Notes under the pieces: generated by a model | The model's database searches: none | The model's input: only the letters and a program-made list of their open reading frames with translations | Told to the model about the DNA's origin: nothing | Made by a program: the position numbers and the translations under genes | Shown here: positions 24,319-33,419 of the stretch, piece after piece | How positions within the stretch are numbered: position 1 is the stretch's first letter | Layout: each line of letters starts with the position of its first letter | DNA from: Sabethes cyaneus | Taxonomy: Eukaryota; Arthropoda; Insecta; Diptera; Culicidae | Direction of reading: 5' to 3' | Length of the DNA stretch: 64,000 nt | Assembly (NCBI RefSeq): GCF_943734655.1 | Contig: NC_071355.1 | Location: forward strand, 18,674,268-18,738,267

Positions 24319-27300
24319 CTAGTCACTGCTGCTAAATGCAGGGCTGTGCTTTCTTTTTAATCCCCTGGTACTTTTTGTTTGTAGGTATTCCACAGCGGCT
24401 GAATTGCTTCTTCGAAATGCAATCATCAACGCAGTGCTCCCATCTTTATCTCTAGCATCGACGTTCGCTCCTGCTTCAACCAACAGTTTAATGATGTCCG
24501 TATAACCATGCTTTGATGCCAAATGCAGCATTGTATATCCGTCAGAATTCACGGCGTTAATGCTAATAGTAGTTTTTGGTAGTAGATATTCCACGACATC
24601 CGTATGGCCTCTTTGGGATGAAATCATCAATGCAGTTCTCCCATATTCATCTGTAGCATCGACGTTCGCTCCTGCTGTAACCAACAGTTTAATTATGTCC
24701 GTAGCACCTCTCTTTGATGCTAAATGCAGCATTGTGTCTCCATGAAAATTCACGGCGTTAATGCTAGCAGTAGTTTTTGGTAGTAGATATTCTACGGCAT
24801 CCGTAAGGCCTTCTTGAAATGAAATCATCAATGCAGTTCTCCCATATTCATCTGTAGCATCGACGTTCGCTCCTGCTGCAACCAACAGTTTAATGATGTC
24901 TGTAGCACCTCTATCTGATGCTAAATGCAGCATTGTGTCTCCATAAGAATTCACGGCGTTAATGCTAGCAGTAGTTTTTGGTAGTAGATATTCTACGGCA
25001 TCCGTAAGGCCTTCTTGGAATGAAATCATCAATGCAGTTTCCCCATATTTATTTGTAGCATCGACGTTCGCTCCTGCTGCAACCAACAGTTTAATGATGT
25101 CCATATCACCTCTCTTTGATGCTAAATGCAGCATTGTGTCTCCGTCAGCATCCACGGCGTTAATGCTAGTAGTAGTTTTTGGTAGTAGATATTCCACGGC
25201 ATCCGCATGGCCTCTTTGGGATGAAATCATCAATGCAGTTCTCCCAAATTGATTTGTAGCATCAACGTTCGCTCCTGCTGCAACCAACAGTTTAATGATG
25301 TCCGTAGCACCTCTCTTTGATGCTAAATGCAGCATTGTGTCTCCATATGAATCCACTGCGTTGATGTTGGTAGTAGTTTTTGGCAATAGATATTTCACGG
25401 CATCCGTATGGCCTTTTTGGGATGAAATCATCAATGTAGTTCTCCCATATTTATCTGTAGCATCGACGTTCGCTCCTGCTTCAACCAACAGTTTAATGAT
25501 GTCCGTAGCACCTCTTTCTGATGCCAAATGCAACATTGTGTCTCCGTCAGAATTCACGGCGTTAATGCTAGTAGTAGTTTTTGGTAGTAGATATTCCACG
25601 GCATCCGTATGGTCTTCTTGGAATGAAATCATCAATGCAGTTCTCCCATATTGATCTGTAGCATCGACGTTCGCTCCTGCTGCAACCAACAGTTTAATGA
25701 TGTCCGTAGCACCTCTATCTGATGCTAAATGCAGCATTGTGTCTCCATATGAATCCACTGCGTTGATGTTGGTAGTAGTTTTTGGCAATAGATATTTCAC
25801 GGCATCCGTATGGCCTTTTTGGGATGAAATCATCAATGCAGTTCTCCCATATTGATCTGTAGCATCGACGTTCGCTCCTGCTTCAACCAACAGTTCAATA
25901 ATGTCCATATCACCACTCTGTGATGCCAAATGCAGAGTTGTATCTCCGGCAGAATCAACTGCGTTAATGTTAGCAGTAGTTTTTGGGAGTAGATATTTCA
26001 CGGCATCCCTATGGCCCTTTTGGGATGAAATCATCAATGCAGTTCTCCCATCATTATCTGTAGCATCGACGTTCGCTCCTGCTGCAACCAACAGTTTAAT
26101 GATGTCCGTATGAGCTCTCTTTGATGCCAAATGCAACATTGTGTCTCCGTCAGAATTCACGGCGTTAATGCTAGTAGTAGTTTTTGGTAGTAGATATTCC
26201 ACGGCATCCGTATGGCCCTTTTGGGATGAAATCATCAATGCAGTTCTCCCATATTGATCTGTAGCATCGACGTTCGCTCCTGCTTCAACCAACAGTTCAA
26301 TAATGTCCATATCACCACTCTGTGATGCCAAATGCAGAGTTGTATCTCCGGCAGAATCAACTGCGTTAATGTTAGCAGTAGTTTTTGGGAGTAGATATTT
26401 CACGGCATCCCTATGGCCCTTTTGGGATGAAATCATCAATGCAGTTCTCCCATAATTATTTGTAGCATCGACGTTCGCTCCTGCTGCAACCAACAGTTTA
26501 ATGATGTCCGTATGAGCTCTCTTTGATGCCAAATGCAACATTGTGTCTCCGTCAGAATTCACGGCGTTAATGCTAATAGTAGTTTTTGGTAGTAGATATT
26601 CCACGGCATCCGTATGGCCTTCTTGGAATGAAATCATCAATGCAGTTCTCCCATATTGATCTGTAGCATCGACGTTCGCTCCTGCTTCAACCAACAGTTC
26701 AATAATGTCCATATCACCACTCTCTGATGCCAAATGCAGAGTTGTATCTCCGGCAGAATCAACTGCGTTAATGTTAGCAGTAGTTTTTGGGAGTAGATAT
26801 TTCACGGCATCCCTATGGCCCTTTTGGGATGAAATCATCAATGCAGTTCTCCCATCATTATCTGTAGCATCGACGTTCGCTCCTGCTGCAACCAACAGTT
26901 TAATGATGTCCGTATGAGCTCTCTTTGATGCTACATGCAGCATTGTGTCTCCATGAGAATTCACGGCGTTAATGCTAGTAGTAGTTTTTGGTAGTAGATA
27001 TTCCACGGCATCCCTATGGCCCTTTTGGGATGAAATCATCAATGCAGTTCTCCCATCATTATCTGTAGCATCGACGTTCGCTCCTGCTGCAACCAACAGT
27101 TTAATGATGTCCGTATGAGCTCTCTTTGATGCTACATGCAGCATTGTGTCTCCATGAGAATTCACGGCGTTAATGCTAGTAGTAGTTTTTGGTAGTAGAT
27201 ATTCCACGGCATCCGTATGGCCCTCTTGGGATGAAATCATCAATGCAGTTTTCCCATATTTATTTGTAGCATTGACGTTCGCTCCTGCTGCAACCAACAG

Positions 27301-30300
27301 TTTAATGATGTCCGTAGCACCTCTCTTTGATGCTAAATGCAGCATTGTGTCTCCAAGAGAATTCACGGCGTTAATGCTAGTAGTAGTTTTTGGTAGTAGA
27401 TATTCCACGGCATCCGTATGGCCTCCTTCGCATGAAAACATCAATGCAGATCTCTCATATAGATCTGTAGCATCGACGTTCGCTCCTGCTGCAACCAACA
27501 GTTTAATAATGTCTGTGTAGCCACGTTTTGCTGCAAGATGCAGCTCTGTGTCCCCAAACGCAGTCTTACCATTAACATTTGCTCCAGCTTTAATGAAATG
27601 CTCGACCATTTTGGTATGACCTTCCATCGTAGCAATGCGTAAAGCTGTTACAAAGTAGGCAGATGAATTGCTATAGGTATAAACCTTGTTGACATCCCAA
27701 AACTCGATTGTTTGCTCTAAATGTTCTACCAAATGGAGATAGTTCATTTTTACGGAAGCACAAAACAGAAATTCACGCTTATACTGTGACAGATCTTCCG
27801 AACCTAGACTCAAATCAGAGCTATCTGTTCCGGTCAAAGAAATATATGAATTAACTATTCCAAGCATAAGATGCCATGCAATGTAATCGTGGTCTACATT
27901 ATTTATAAAAAGAACAATAGCCCTACAAATACGAAGTAAAGATTCCGTTTTGGTTATTTCTTTGGCAGCTTTCTGCTGTAAAAAGCGACAAATTTGTACT
28001 CTCCCATTAAGCACAAACTCCTGAATCATGCCGCATAGCTCTGGTTCATTAGGTTTACTTTCCTTAGCTTTTGTCCAAAAACAGCTAACGAGAAAGAATT
28101 CAGCAAAGGTTTGATGAACAAATATGGGCTTGTTGTTTTCAATTCGATAGACAATTCCGGTCTTTTCGCCAGATTCAACTACCTTTTCCAGCAGTTTTTT
28201 GCCACACGAGAACTCCTTCAGTGTGAGAAATTTTCTGCATACTTCTTCATTGAGCAACGCAAAAGCTGCCATTATCTGATGCTCGTTAATTAATTTAGTT
28301 TCACGTTCGTCAACGATTTCCTTCATTGCTATCGATGCAACGTTCATGCGCTCTTTCTCTTGAAGCGCAATTACTTTAAATTTGAATTTGAAGAACTTCT
28401 CGTACAAATCTATCAGATTCATTTCTTTCATTTCCGTCTTAAGTTCTGCTAACGAATCCCCGCTAGTTGATTCACAAAACTTTTTACACAGATCAGCAAA
28501 AACCTCCGCTACCATTCTCAGGTGCAATGGAATTCCTACGAATCCTGCCTTCTCATCGACAATTATATGGGAAAACTGGGTTAAAAATTCATTGCAGAAC
28601 TCATCCAAACTGTTTGCGTTCAAAGCCGTTTCAATATTTTTTTCCCAAAATTTTTGGAGAAATCCTTTTTGGTCATCTATTTCAAATGGCTTCAACTTCA
28701 TGGCTAACGCACCCAATTGGTCCTCCAGCTTGCACTGAAGATTTGGTCGAGTTGAAATCCATAAACTTTCTGTACAATGTTTCAGTGCATTCACCAACAG
28801 CAGTGCTTGATCTTCATAGTTGGGACTGATCTCGTCGTATCCGTCGAGGAATATTACGATCTTTTTTTCGTTACACATGTGATCGAACAGCTGTTTTTCC
28901 AGCAAAGCCGGTCCAACTGGTTTGTTCTCATTTTCATGAAATCGCAAATTGTCGAATAAAAATTTTTGAACCATTTGCTTTGTTCGTTCGGTATTTGGAG
29001 TCTCTTTCCACTGCGAGAAATCTTTTGAAAGCCGATGCAAGCAAATATTCGCCACCCAGTACGAGGGTTTTTTCGTTTTGACTGCTTTCGCTAATGAGCA
29101 GAACAATGTGGACTTGCCCATACCTGGTTCCGCTGCTATCAGCACTTTCGGTTCCAATTCGATGTCCTCTTGTTGAATCTTTAGGGTTGTTGAAGAAATG
29201 TCACGAATTTTGTTCAACTTGCCGTGTGTTTTTTGCCAGTGCAATTTTCCGTCTAAATCCTTTAACCAGTGAATGTTTCGATCATTGAATTTTTCAACTA
29301 AAGCCCGAAACACATCATCGCTATTGGAAATCGTCACTATGTCGGAGTTTTCCGAGAGTTCACCCTCACTGATTTCACTGGACTTAGCAACGAAAAATTT
29401 TGAGCTGTCTAAGCCCTTAACTATCGTCTGTCGCAACAGAGCACGTTCAATGTAATAATCTTTGATGCTTTCATAAATAAAAGTGGCGGGCGTTTTGCCT
29501 AGTTTTATTTTTTCCTCGGTTAACAAAATGGAAAGAATTTTTGAGTCAATTGCTTGCCTGAGTGCATCAGTCGATATCAAATGCTCTAGGGGGATTGTTT
29601 CATCCTGAAAATTTACTTCCTTACTGTTCAAAAAAAATTTCTGTGTGTCAGGCGTTAGGTCAGTTAGACCGTTCAATTCATCGGTGATAGAGTTAGTAAC
29701 GTTTCGAACCCTTGTTTTGCTAACTAAAATGCACCTTTTTACTTTGAAGCAATCCAGTTCGTATTCATATGGAACATTAACGACGATCACAAACAATAGG
29801 TTGACATCTTGCAGATCCTTTTTGACATCATTCTGCCAGCTTCGCCTGTTAACTTCACGCCAATCAACGAAAAGGCAACTGCTTTCTTCTCTGAAAGCTT
29901 GCAATAATTTTAAACTGGTAAGTGCGCTATGATCGGTCACAATATTCAGAGCACCGTCGGAAAAATGATCCAACATTAAAACTTTCATGGCATCGTCCGA
30001 AAATTTAAACAAGTTTGAATCTTGATTTTGCTGTCTAAAGAGCCAGTTTAGAATGGTTAGAGTTGGAACCATCCTCAGGCTTTCGTTAGCATCTTCTAAA
30101 TAGTTACATTGATCCGTCGTCCATCCATTGTTGTTGGGATCATGCTCAGTCGGTGGATATATGCACCAGCTTTGTATCCTACTGTACAAGTAATAAAAAA
30201 CATAATCAGGAACGTATTCGCGATGGAGAAAACTGTTACTGGATCCAAAATTCTGCTCCGCTAATTCCTTTTTCAGCTCCTTTTCCAAGGCATCTTCCTT

Positions 30301-30885
30301 GGGTTGATCGACGTAGAACCACAACCGATCTAGAAATTCTCCCGCCAGGTTTTTGTCGTCCTCGGCTAACTTGTCGACAAAGTGACTTTCATTCAGCTGA
30401 AATTTTTTTCCTTTTCTAGTAGAAATCAAATCATCCAAATTACCGGATCGATCCAACGATCTTGCTGTCGTAAGGTCCATCTCATTTATTTTTTTATCGC
30501 CATCTAATTCTTCACCACCTCCGCAGTACAGCACACAAGTAATTTCCATATTCTTATATTTGTCTTTTATTTGCCGGAAACTGCTAAAATATTTGGCTAA
30601 ATTAAAATTACCCTTCGGCTTGAACAGCTCAGCTTGTGTGATCTTTCCTCCGGATTTGGCTTGCAAGAAAAAGCCCCGTCGTGGATTGGTATTTTCTACA
30701 AACACTAAATCATCGAGCGCTCCTATTCCGTCCACATTTGTCGCCATATTGAATGACATTCCTTTGAACAACTTTGCGCGGTAGAAGACAAGCATGAACA
30801 GTTTGATCTCGTACAAGTACCCTTTGAAAGACCCAGTAGTTCCTGGTCTTTTCTTTATCTCCGGCAAATCTTGAAGGTTACTCAT
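24319..30885 (-). CDS. NACHT NTPase / ankyrin-repeat NLR-like protein with putative N-terminal nuclease domain
   Basis: Intact single-exon frame of 2188 residues. The start ATG sits in a good insect context (AAAAC before ATG) and no earlier in-frame start is evident. Residues 1-130 show FKGYLYE (E26), ALDDLVF (D58/D59) and FFLQAKSGG (Q75, K77), a spacing compatible with a PD-(D/E)xK nuclease of the DUF4297/Cap4 type; this is inference. Residues 200-575 are of unknown fold. The NACHT domain has Walker A EPGMGKST (586-593), Walker B VIFLDGYDE (677-685), a WISTRPN sensor (709-715) and IPLHLRMV (785-792). Residues 800-1070 fit helical NACHT-associated regions. Ankyrin repeats fill about 1075-2170, followed by a basic GLKRKH stretch, possibly nuclear-targeting. 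STAND proteins typically use repeats to sense a ligand, the NTPase to oligomerise, and the N-terminal domain as effector, so an immune or anti-transposon role is plausible. Neighbouring transposon frames are broken while this one is open. Tandem-repeat collapse in assembly could alter repeat number. Confidence 0.85.
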   Translation of the reverse strand: MSNLQDLPEIKKRPGTTGSFKGYLYEIKLFMLVFYRAKLFKGMSFNMATNVDGIGALDDLVFVENTNPRRGFFLQAKSGGKITQAELFKPKGNFNLAKYFSSFRQIKDKYKNMEITCVLYCGGGEELDGDKKINEMDLTTARSLDRSGNLDDLISTRKGKKFQLNESHFVDKLAEDDKNLAGEFLDRLWFYVDQPKEDALEKELKKELAEQNFGSSNSFLHREYVPDYVFYYLYSRIQSWCIYPPTEHDPNNNGWTTDQCNYLEDANESLRMVPTLTILNWLFRQQNQDSNLFKFSDDAMKVLMLDHFSDGALNIVTDHSALTSLKLLQAFREESSCLFVDWREVNRRSWQNDVKKDLQDVNLLFVIVVNVPYEYELDCFKVKRCILVSKTRVRNVTNSITDELNGLTDLTPDTQKFFLNSKEVNFQDETIPLEHLISTDALRQAIDSKILSILLTEEKIKLGKTPATFIYESIKDYYIERALLRQTIVKGLDSSKFFVAKSSEISEGELSENSDIVTISNSDDVFRALVEKFNDRNIHWLKDLDGKLHWQKTHGKLNKIRDISSTTLKIQQEDIELEPKVLIAAEPGMGKSTLFCSLAKAVKTKKPSYWVANICLHRLSKDFSQWKETPNTERTKQMVQKFLFDNLRFHENENKPVGPALLEKQLFDHMCNEKKIVIFLDGYDEISPNYEDQALLLVNALKHCTESLWISTRPNLQCKLEDQLGALAMKLKPFEIDDQKGFLQKFWEKNIETALNANSLDEFCNEFLTQFSHIIVDEKAGFVGIPLHLRMVAEVFADLCKKFCESTSGDSLAELKTEMKEMNLIDLYEKFFKFKFKVIALQEKERMNVASIAMKEIVDERETKLINEHQIMAAFALLNEEVCRKFLTLKEFSCGKKLLEKVVESGEKTGIVYRIENNKPIFVHQTFAEFFLVSCFWTKAKESKPNEPELCGMIQEFVLNGRVQICRFLQQKAAKEITKTESLLRICRAIVLFINNVDHDYIAWHLMLGIVNSYISLTGTDSSDLSLGSEDLSQYKREFLFCASVKMNYLHLVEHLEQTIEFWDVNKVYTYSNSSAYFVTALRIATMEGHTKMVEHFIKAGANVNGKTAFGDTELHLAAKRGYTDIIKLLVAAGANVDATDLYERSALMFSCEGGHTDAVEYLLPKTTTSINAVNSLGDTMLHLASKRGATDIIKLLVAAGANVNATNKYGKTALMISSQEGHTDAVEYLLPKTTTSINAVNSHGDTMLHVASKRAHTDIIKLLVAAGANVDATDNDGRTALMISSQKGHRDAVEYLLPKTTTSINAVNSHGDTMLHVASKRAHTDIIKLLVAAGANVDATDNDGRTALMISSQKGHRDAVKYLLPKTTANINAVDSAGDTTLHLASESGDMDIIELLVEAGANVDATDQYGRTALMISFQEGHTDAVEYLLPKTTISINAVNSDGDTMLHLASKRAHTDIIKLLVAAGANVDATNNYGRTALMISSQKGHRDAVKYLLPKTTANINAVDSAGDTTLHLASQSGDMDIIELLVEAGANVDATDQYGRTALMISSQKGHTDAVEYLLPKTTTSINAVNSDGDTMLHLASKRAHTDIIKLLVAAGANVDATDNDGRTALMISSQKGHRDAVKYLLPKTTANINAVDSAGDTTLHLASQSGDMDIIELLVEAGANVDATDQYGRTALMISSQKGHTDAVKYLLPKTTTNINAVDSYGDTMLHLASDRGATDIIKLLVAAGANVDATDQYGRTALMISFQEDHTDAVEYLLPKTTTSINAVNSDGDTMLHLASERGATDIIKLLVEAGANVDATDKYGRTTLMISSQKGHTDAVKYLLPKTTTNINAVDSYGDTMLHLASKRGATDIIKLLVAAGANVDATNQFGRTALMISSQRGHADAVEYLLPKTTTSINAVDADGDTMLHLASKRGDMDIIKLLVAAGANVDATNKYGETALMISFQEGLTDAVEYLLPKTTASINAVNSYGDTMLHLASDRGATDIIKLLVAAGANVDATDEYGRTALMISFQEGLTDAVEYLLPKTTASINAVNFHGDTMLHLASKRGATDIIKLLVTAGANVDATDEYGRTALMISSQRGHTDVVEYLLPKTTISINAVNSDGYTMLHLASKHGYTDIIKLLVEAGANVDARDKDGSTALMIAFRRSNSAAVEYLQTKSTRGLKRKHSPAFSSSD
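24370..27660 (-). repeat. Ankyrin-encoding tandem array, 201-bp dimer unit, about 16 copies
   Basis: At DNA level the unit is 201 bp, coding a 67-residue pair of ankyrin repeats. One repeat has the form GDTMLHLASKRG-TDIIKLL then VAAGANVDATD. The other has YGRTALMISSQKGH then DAVEYLLPKTT and INAV. Sixteen successive GANV boxes follow the first atypical repeat. A higher-order block of two units (402 bp), carrying the variant SGDMDIIELLVEAG, is present three times; the shared TAATGTCCATATCACCA box starts at 25899, 26301 and 26703. Near identity of copies points to recent unequal exchange or gene conversion. Confidence 0.9.
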
Positions 30886-31260
30886 GTTTTCAGCGATTCT
30901 GTGAACAAGAATAGTTTTGAAATAATGCTTGACTGCAGGTCAAGCGGTTGCGATTGCTTACTTGTTGCTGCTTTGAATCATTTGGGGATAGAATTAGTTT
31001 TCTTCGAAATTCACTTCTTTCACAAAATAAAATGAAAACTCTTTATGCTTCGACACCGATATATAAACTAATATCTGTACGGTGACAGCATGTTTTCTCC
31101 AAAGGGTACAAGTCGACTGATTAGATTAATTTCTATTGAATCAATCAAATGAACGCATTCCAAGAAACATTATCTTATCTTTTCGTAACGCTCATATTCG
31201 TTGAACTGAGTTGGAGTTTCATTATACACGCTAACAAATTGATTATTTCCCACTGATTGG
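30886..31260 (-). promoter_or_regulatory. Presumed promoter region of the NACHT-ankyrin gene
   Basis: This is the sequence immediately upstream of the start codon on the minus strand. A TATATA run lies at about 31060-31066, and clustered TTATCTTATCTT (minus AAGATAAGATAA, GATA-type boxes) at about 31169-31180. A diverged copy of roughly 30950-31260 is found at 59505-59850, sharing a 29-bp identical core (CTGATTAGATTAATTTCTAT and onward) and again GATA-type boxes, there at least three. Conservation of the GATA cluster is suggestive because GATA sites are common in insect immune-gene promoters. No transcription start can be fixed from sequence alone. Confidence 0.35.
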
Positions 31261-31397
31261 GCTCTAGACCTTAGTTCCCGGACTGGTTGTTGTCTTGCGC
31301 GCGGACTGTACCAGTTAAGAATTCTCTTGTGGAGGAATTCGTAAAAAATATGCAGGGCGTTAGATAACTCGATGCATCCTTCTACGCATATAGTCAA
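31170..31397 (-). CDS. Small hypothetical frame, 75 aa, partly shared with 59750-59880
   Basis: The minus-strand frame begins MTICVEGCIELSN and ends NEYERYEKIR, with an Arg-rich middle (SPRARQQPVRELRSRAQSVG). No domain is recognised. The corresponding part of the duplicated block at 59757-59880 aligns loosely with the SVGNNQFV-VYNET segment, but its frame is broken there. It may be the tail of an unrelated gene, part of an interspersed repeat, or chance. I report it because both copies of the upstream block contain it and because it lies just upstream of the NACHT-ankyrin gene on the same strand. Confidence 0.25.
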   Translation of the reverse strand: MTICVEGCIELSNALHIFYEFLHKRILNWYSPRARQQPVRELRSRAQSVGNNQFVSVYNETPTQFNEYERYEKIR

Positions 31398-31445
31398 ATC
31401 TGCAACGTTACAAAGTTATTAAGCATTTTTATTTATCGGTTCTGT

Positions 31446-31680
31446 TTGCCCTCAATTAGCTCTAGTACAAAGAGTATGCTAGCCATAAGCCAAGTTGTGC
31501 CACTGCTTCGTGTCACACTGGAAAGTATGGAACGTGTGAAACCCGCAAAAATGCATCCTTTCCAGGTTCAAAAGCTACTGCCTGTGGATAAACCTAAGTG
31601 GCTTAAATTTTACAGCATTATGAAAGCAAATGTGGAAAAGCACCTTCAACTTATGAATAACATTGCTGTTGTTGTTTTTC
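31446..31680 (+). pseudogene. Relic of a DDE transposase helix-turn-helix / linker region
   Basis: The frame reads VPLLRVTLESMERVKPAKMHPFQVQ, in two parts here, then KLLPVDKPKWLKFYSIM and LQLMNNI. The pattern MHPFQVQ, followed about 10 residues later by a basic (K/R)-W-L-K-F motif and then N-N-I, is typical of the region just before the first catalytic Asp in mariner-like or related insect transposases. The expected catalytic segment is missing: at 31681 the frame runs straight into the inverted repeat of the next element. The upstream DNA-binding part is not seen either. It is a fragment only. Confidence 0.45.
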
Positions 31681-32624
31681 GTACCGTCATCCGGGGATAC
31701 TTGCAACACGGGGGTTACTTGCAACACTTTGGCGCATCACACTTTTGACAGCTCTAACGCATTTGTTTGTTAACATAACCATTTGTACCCAATGCCATTT
31801 TAAAGAAGGGACGTTTACCTATTGTTTAGTTAAGTTTAATCCATTACATCATTGTTTTGCTTGTTTCTATACGATTGGAAAGTAATACCACTTTCAGAGT
31901 AGGAAAAATGGATGTGCAAAGTTGTGTCAGTTCATGGGCATGGAATTATTTTTTATTGTTTGGTTCCTGTACACAATAAGTGCATCATATTAGCTAACAA
32001 ATAGCAACTTTGAGCTTTGTTTATATTTTGAACTTGGAGAAGAAACGATGAATTCGTGTTGTTACTTCCAATATGGCGCGGCTTGCAACACTTGTAAAAA
32101 TGAAAATTATCGTAATAGACAATATGTACAAAGTAAGTTTGCATCTGTACGATGTTATTTTGTCTACCACCATCTCCAGAAAAATTAAAATTGTGAAAAA
32201 TTTCACGTGCCTTGAAACGGCAATTTGGAGTTCGCCGACATGCTGCATTTTCACCGAATATCTTTAAAAAAGCGATAGACGAAATTGGGAAACAAAAAAC
32301 GCCTCCAGTATCTCTTGTTTTACTACAAATACATTCAAAATATCTCAAAATAGCCATTCGCGGTTTGAAATCAGATATAAAATCATAAGAAACGCAAAAT
32401 TAGAAAAGTGTTGCAAGTAACCCCGTTTACTGGGTAACTTGCAACACCCCTATTTTCGGATCATTCTACAGATTCATTTAGTTTATATTTTTTCTCATAA
32501 TCATAAATCAAAAGTACTCACCACTATACACGTTTTGGCAACCTAAACGACCTAAACGGTATACTTCGAAAGTTATACTAAGTCAAAGTTCAAAAGTGTT
32601 GCAAGTATCCCCGGATGACGGTAC
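31681..32624. mobile_element. 944-bp inverted-repeat DNA transposon (MITE-like)
   Basis: The ends are perfect 29-bp inverted repeats at 31681-31709 and 32596-32624 (start GTACCGTCATCCGGGGATAC). The subterminal box GGGGTTACTTGCAACACTTT (31711-31730) recurs inverted at 32405-32424 and again as GGGTAACTTGCAACACCCC at 32432-32450. The outermost GTAC is palindromic, so it is either the end of the inverted repeat or a 4-bp target duplication. A minus-strand frame of 134 codons (31953-32357) fills much of the interior but shows no transposase motif I know. The iterated TTGCAACAC boxes are probably transposase-binding sites. Superfamily unassigned. Confidence 0.85.
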
Positions 32625-33150
32625 GTTTCAAACCGTGTCCGTCGCACGCGGTGATTTAGTGTGCTATGCGTGCTGTATGAACTCGTGCAGTATCAGATAC
32701 TAATTCAACATCCAAAACGATACGTTTCAAATTAAATTGCAACGAAATGCGATAGCCGTCTCACGCCAGAGAACGAATTGCAGAACAGTATCAGAGCTTC
32801 GAAATGGTAGATATAAGCAATCAACTTTAGCACACTTTTGACGTAGGACTACGTCTTTTGACGTAGTATTTTCGGGTATGAACTGATTACTTCTATTGCA
32901 TGTATCAGGTAGATGTGAGAGTGAAATTTATCCTTCTTAACGGGTGGCAACAAGAATTTTGGAATTTTTTCGCGGCCACAACAAACGAGCTTTTCTCTTC
33001 GAGCTGAGAGTATGTCTGTCTGTCTGTTTTTTTTACGTGAGGAAACGCTCTATGCCAGGCACACCAATAATGGTGGATGGTAAATGGTTGAATAACGCGC
33101 TTCAGAACTACCACGAAGTTCCACAGCCTCTTATTTAGCAACTCCTATCT
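32625..33150. other. Spacer before the CR1-like element, no gene recognised
   Basis: No supported gene. A GACGTAGGACTACGTC palindromic box near 32841-32856 resembles boxes at 62708 and 63702. Frames at 32944-33138 (plus) and 32905-33141 (minus) have no known domain. Some of this could be 5' untranslated sequence of the following retrotransposon. Confidence 0.4.
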
Positions 33151-33419
33151 CTATCTCCTCGTGGTACCATCCGGGATACGTTCCTTAGTGGAAATCGGAC
33201 AACCGGTGGAAATTAGGGTCGTATGCGGACAGAGAAGGCGGCACTCATGCGAAGGCACTTCATGCCGCCTGTGCCGGAGTTACAGTTCAGCGAGGATCCC
33301 TACGCAAACGAGACAGAAAGATCGACCCACTGGCATATATACTGCCGTGCTGCAGTTCTTGCCAAACACTAATAAATGTCGCTATAGATCTGAAATCGCT
33401 AACTGCGGAACATTACAAA

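Noticed and set aside
24560..27520. Plus-strand frames of 60-119 codons opposite the ankyrin array
   Set aside because: They are antisense shadows of the 201-bp repeat and simply repeat with it.
31953..32357. 134-codon minus frame inside the 944-bp transposon as a transposase
   Set aside because: No DDE motif, helix-turn-helix or zinc-finger pattern could be recognised, so I leave it unassigned.
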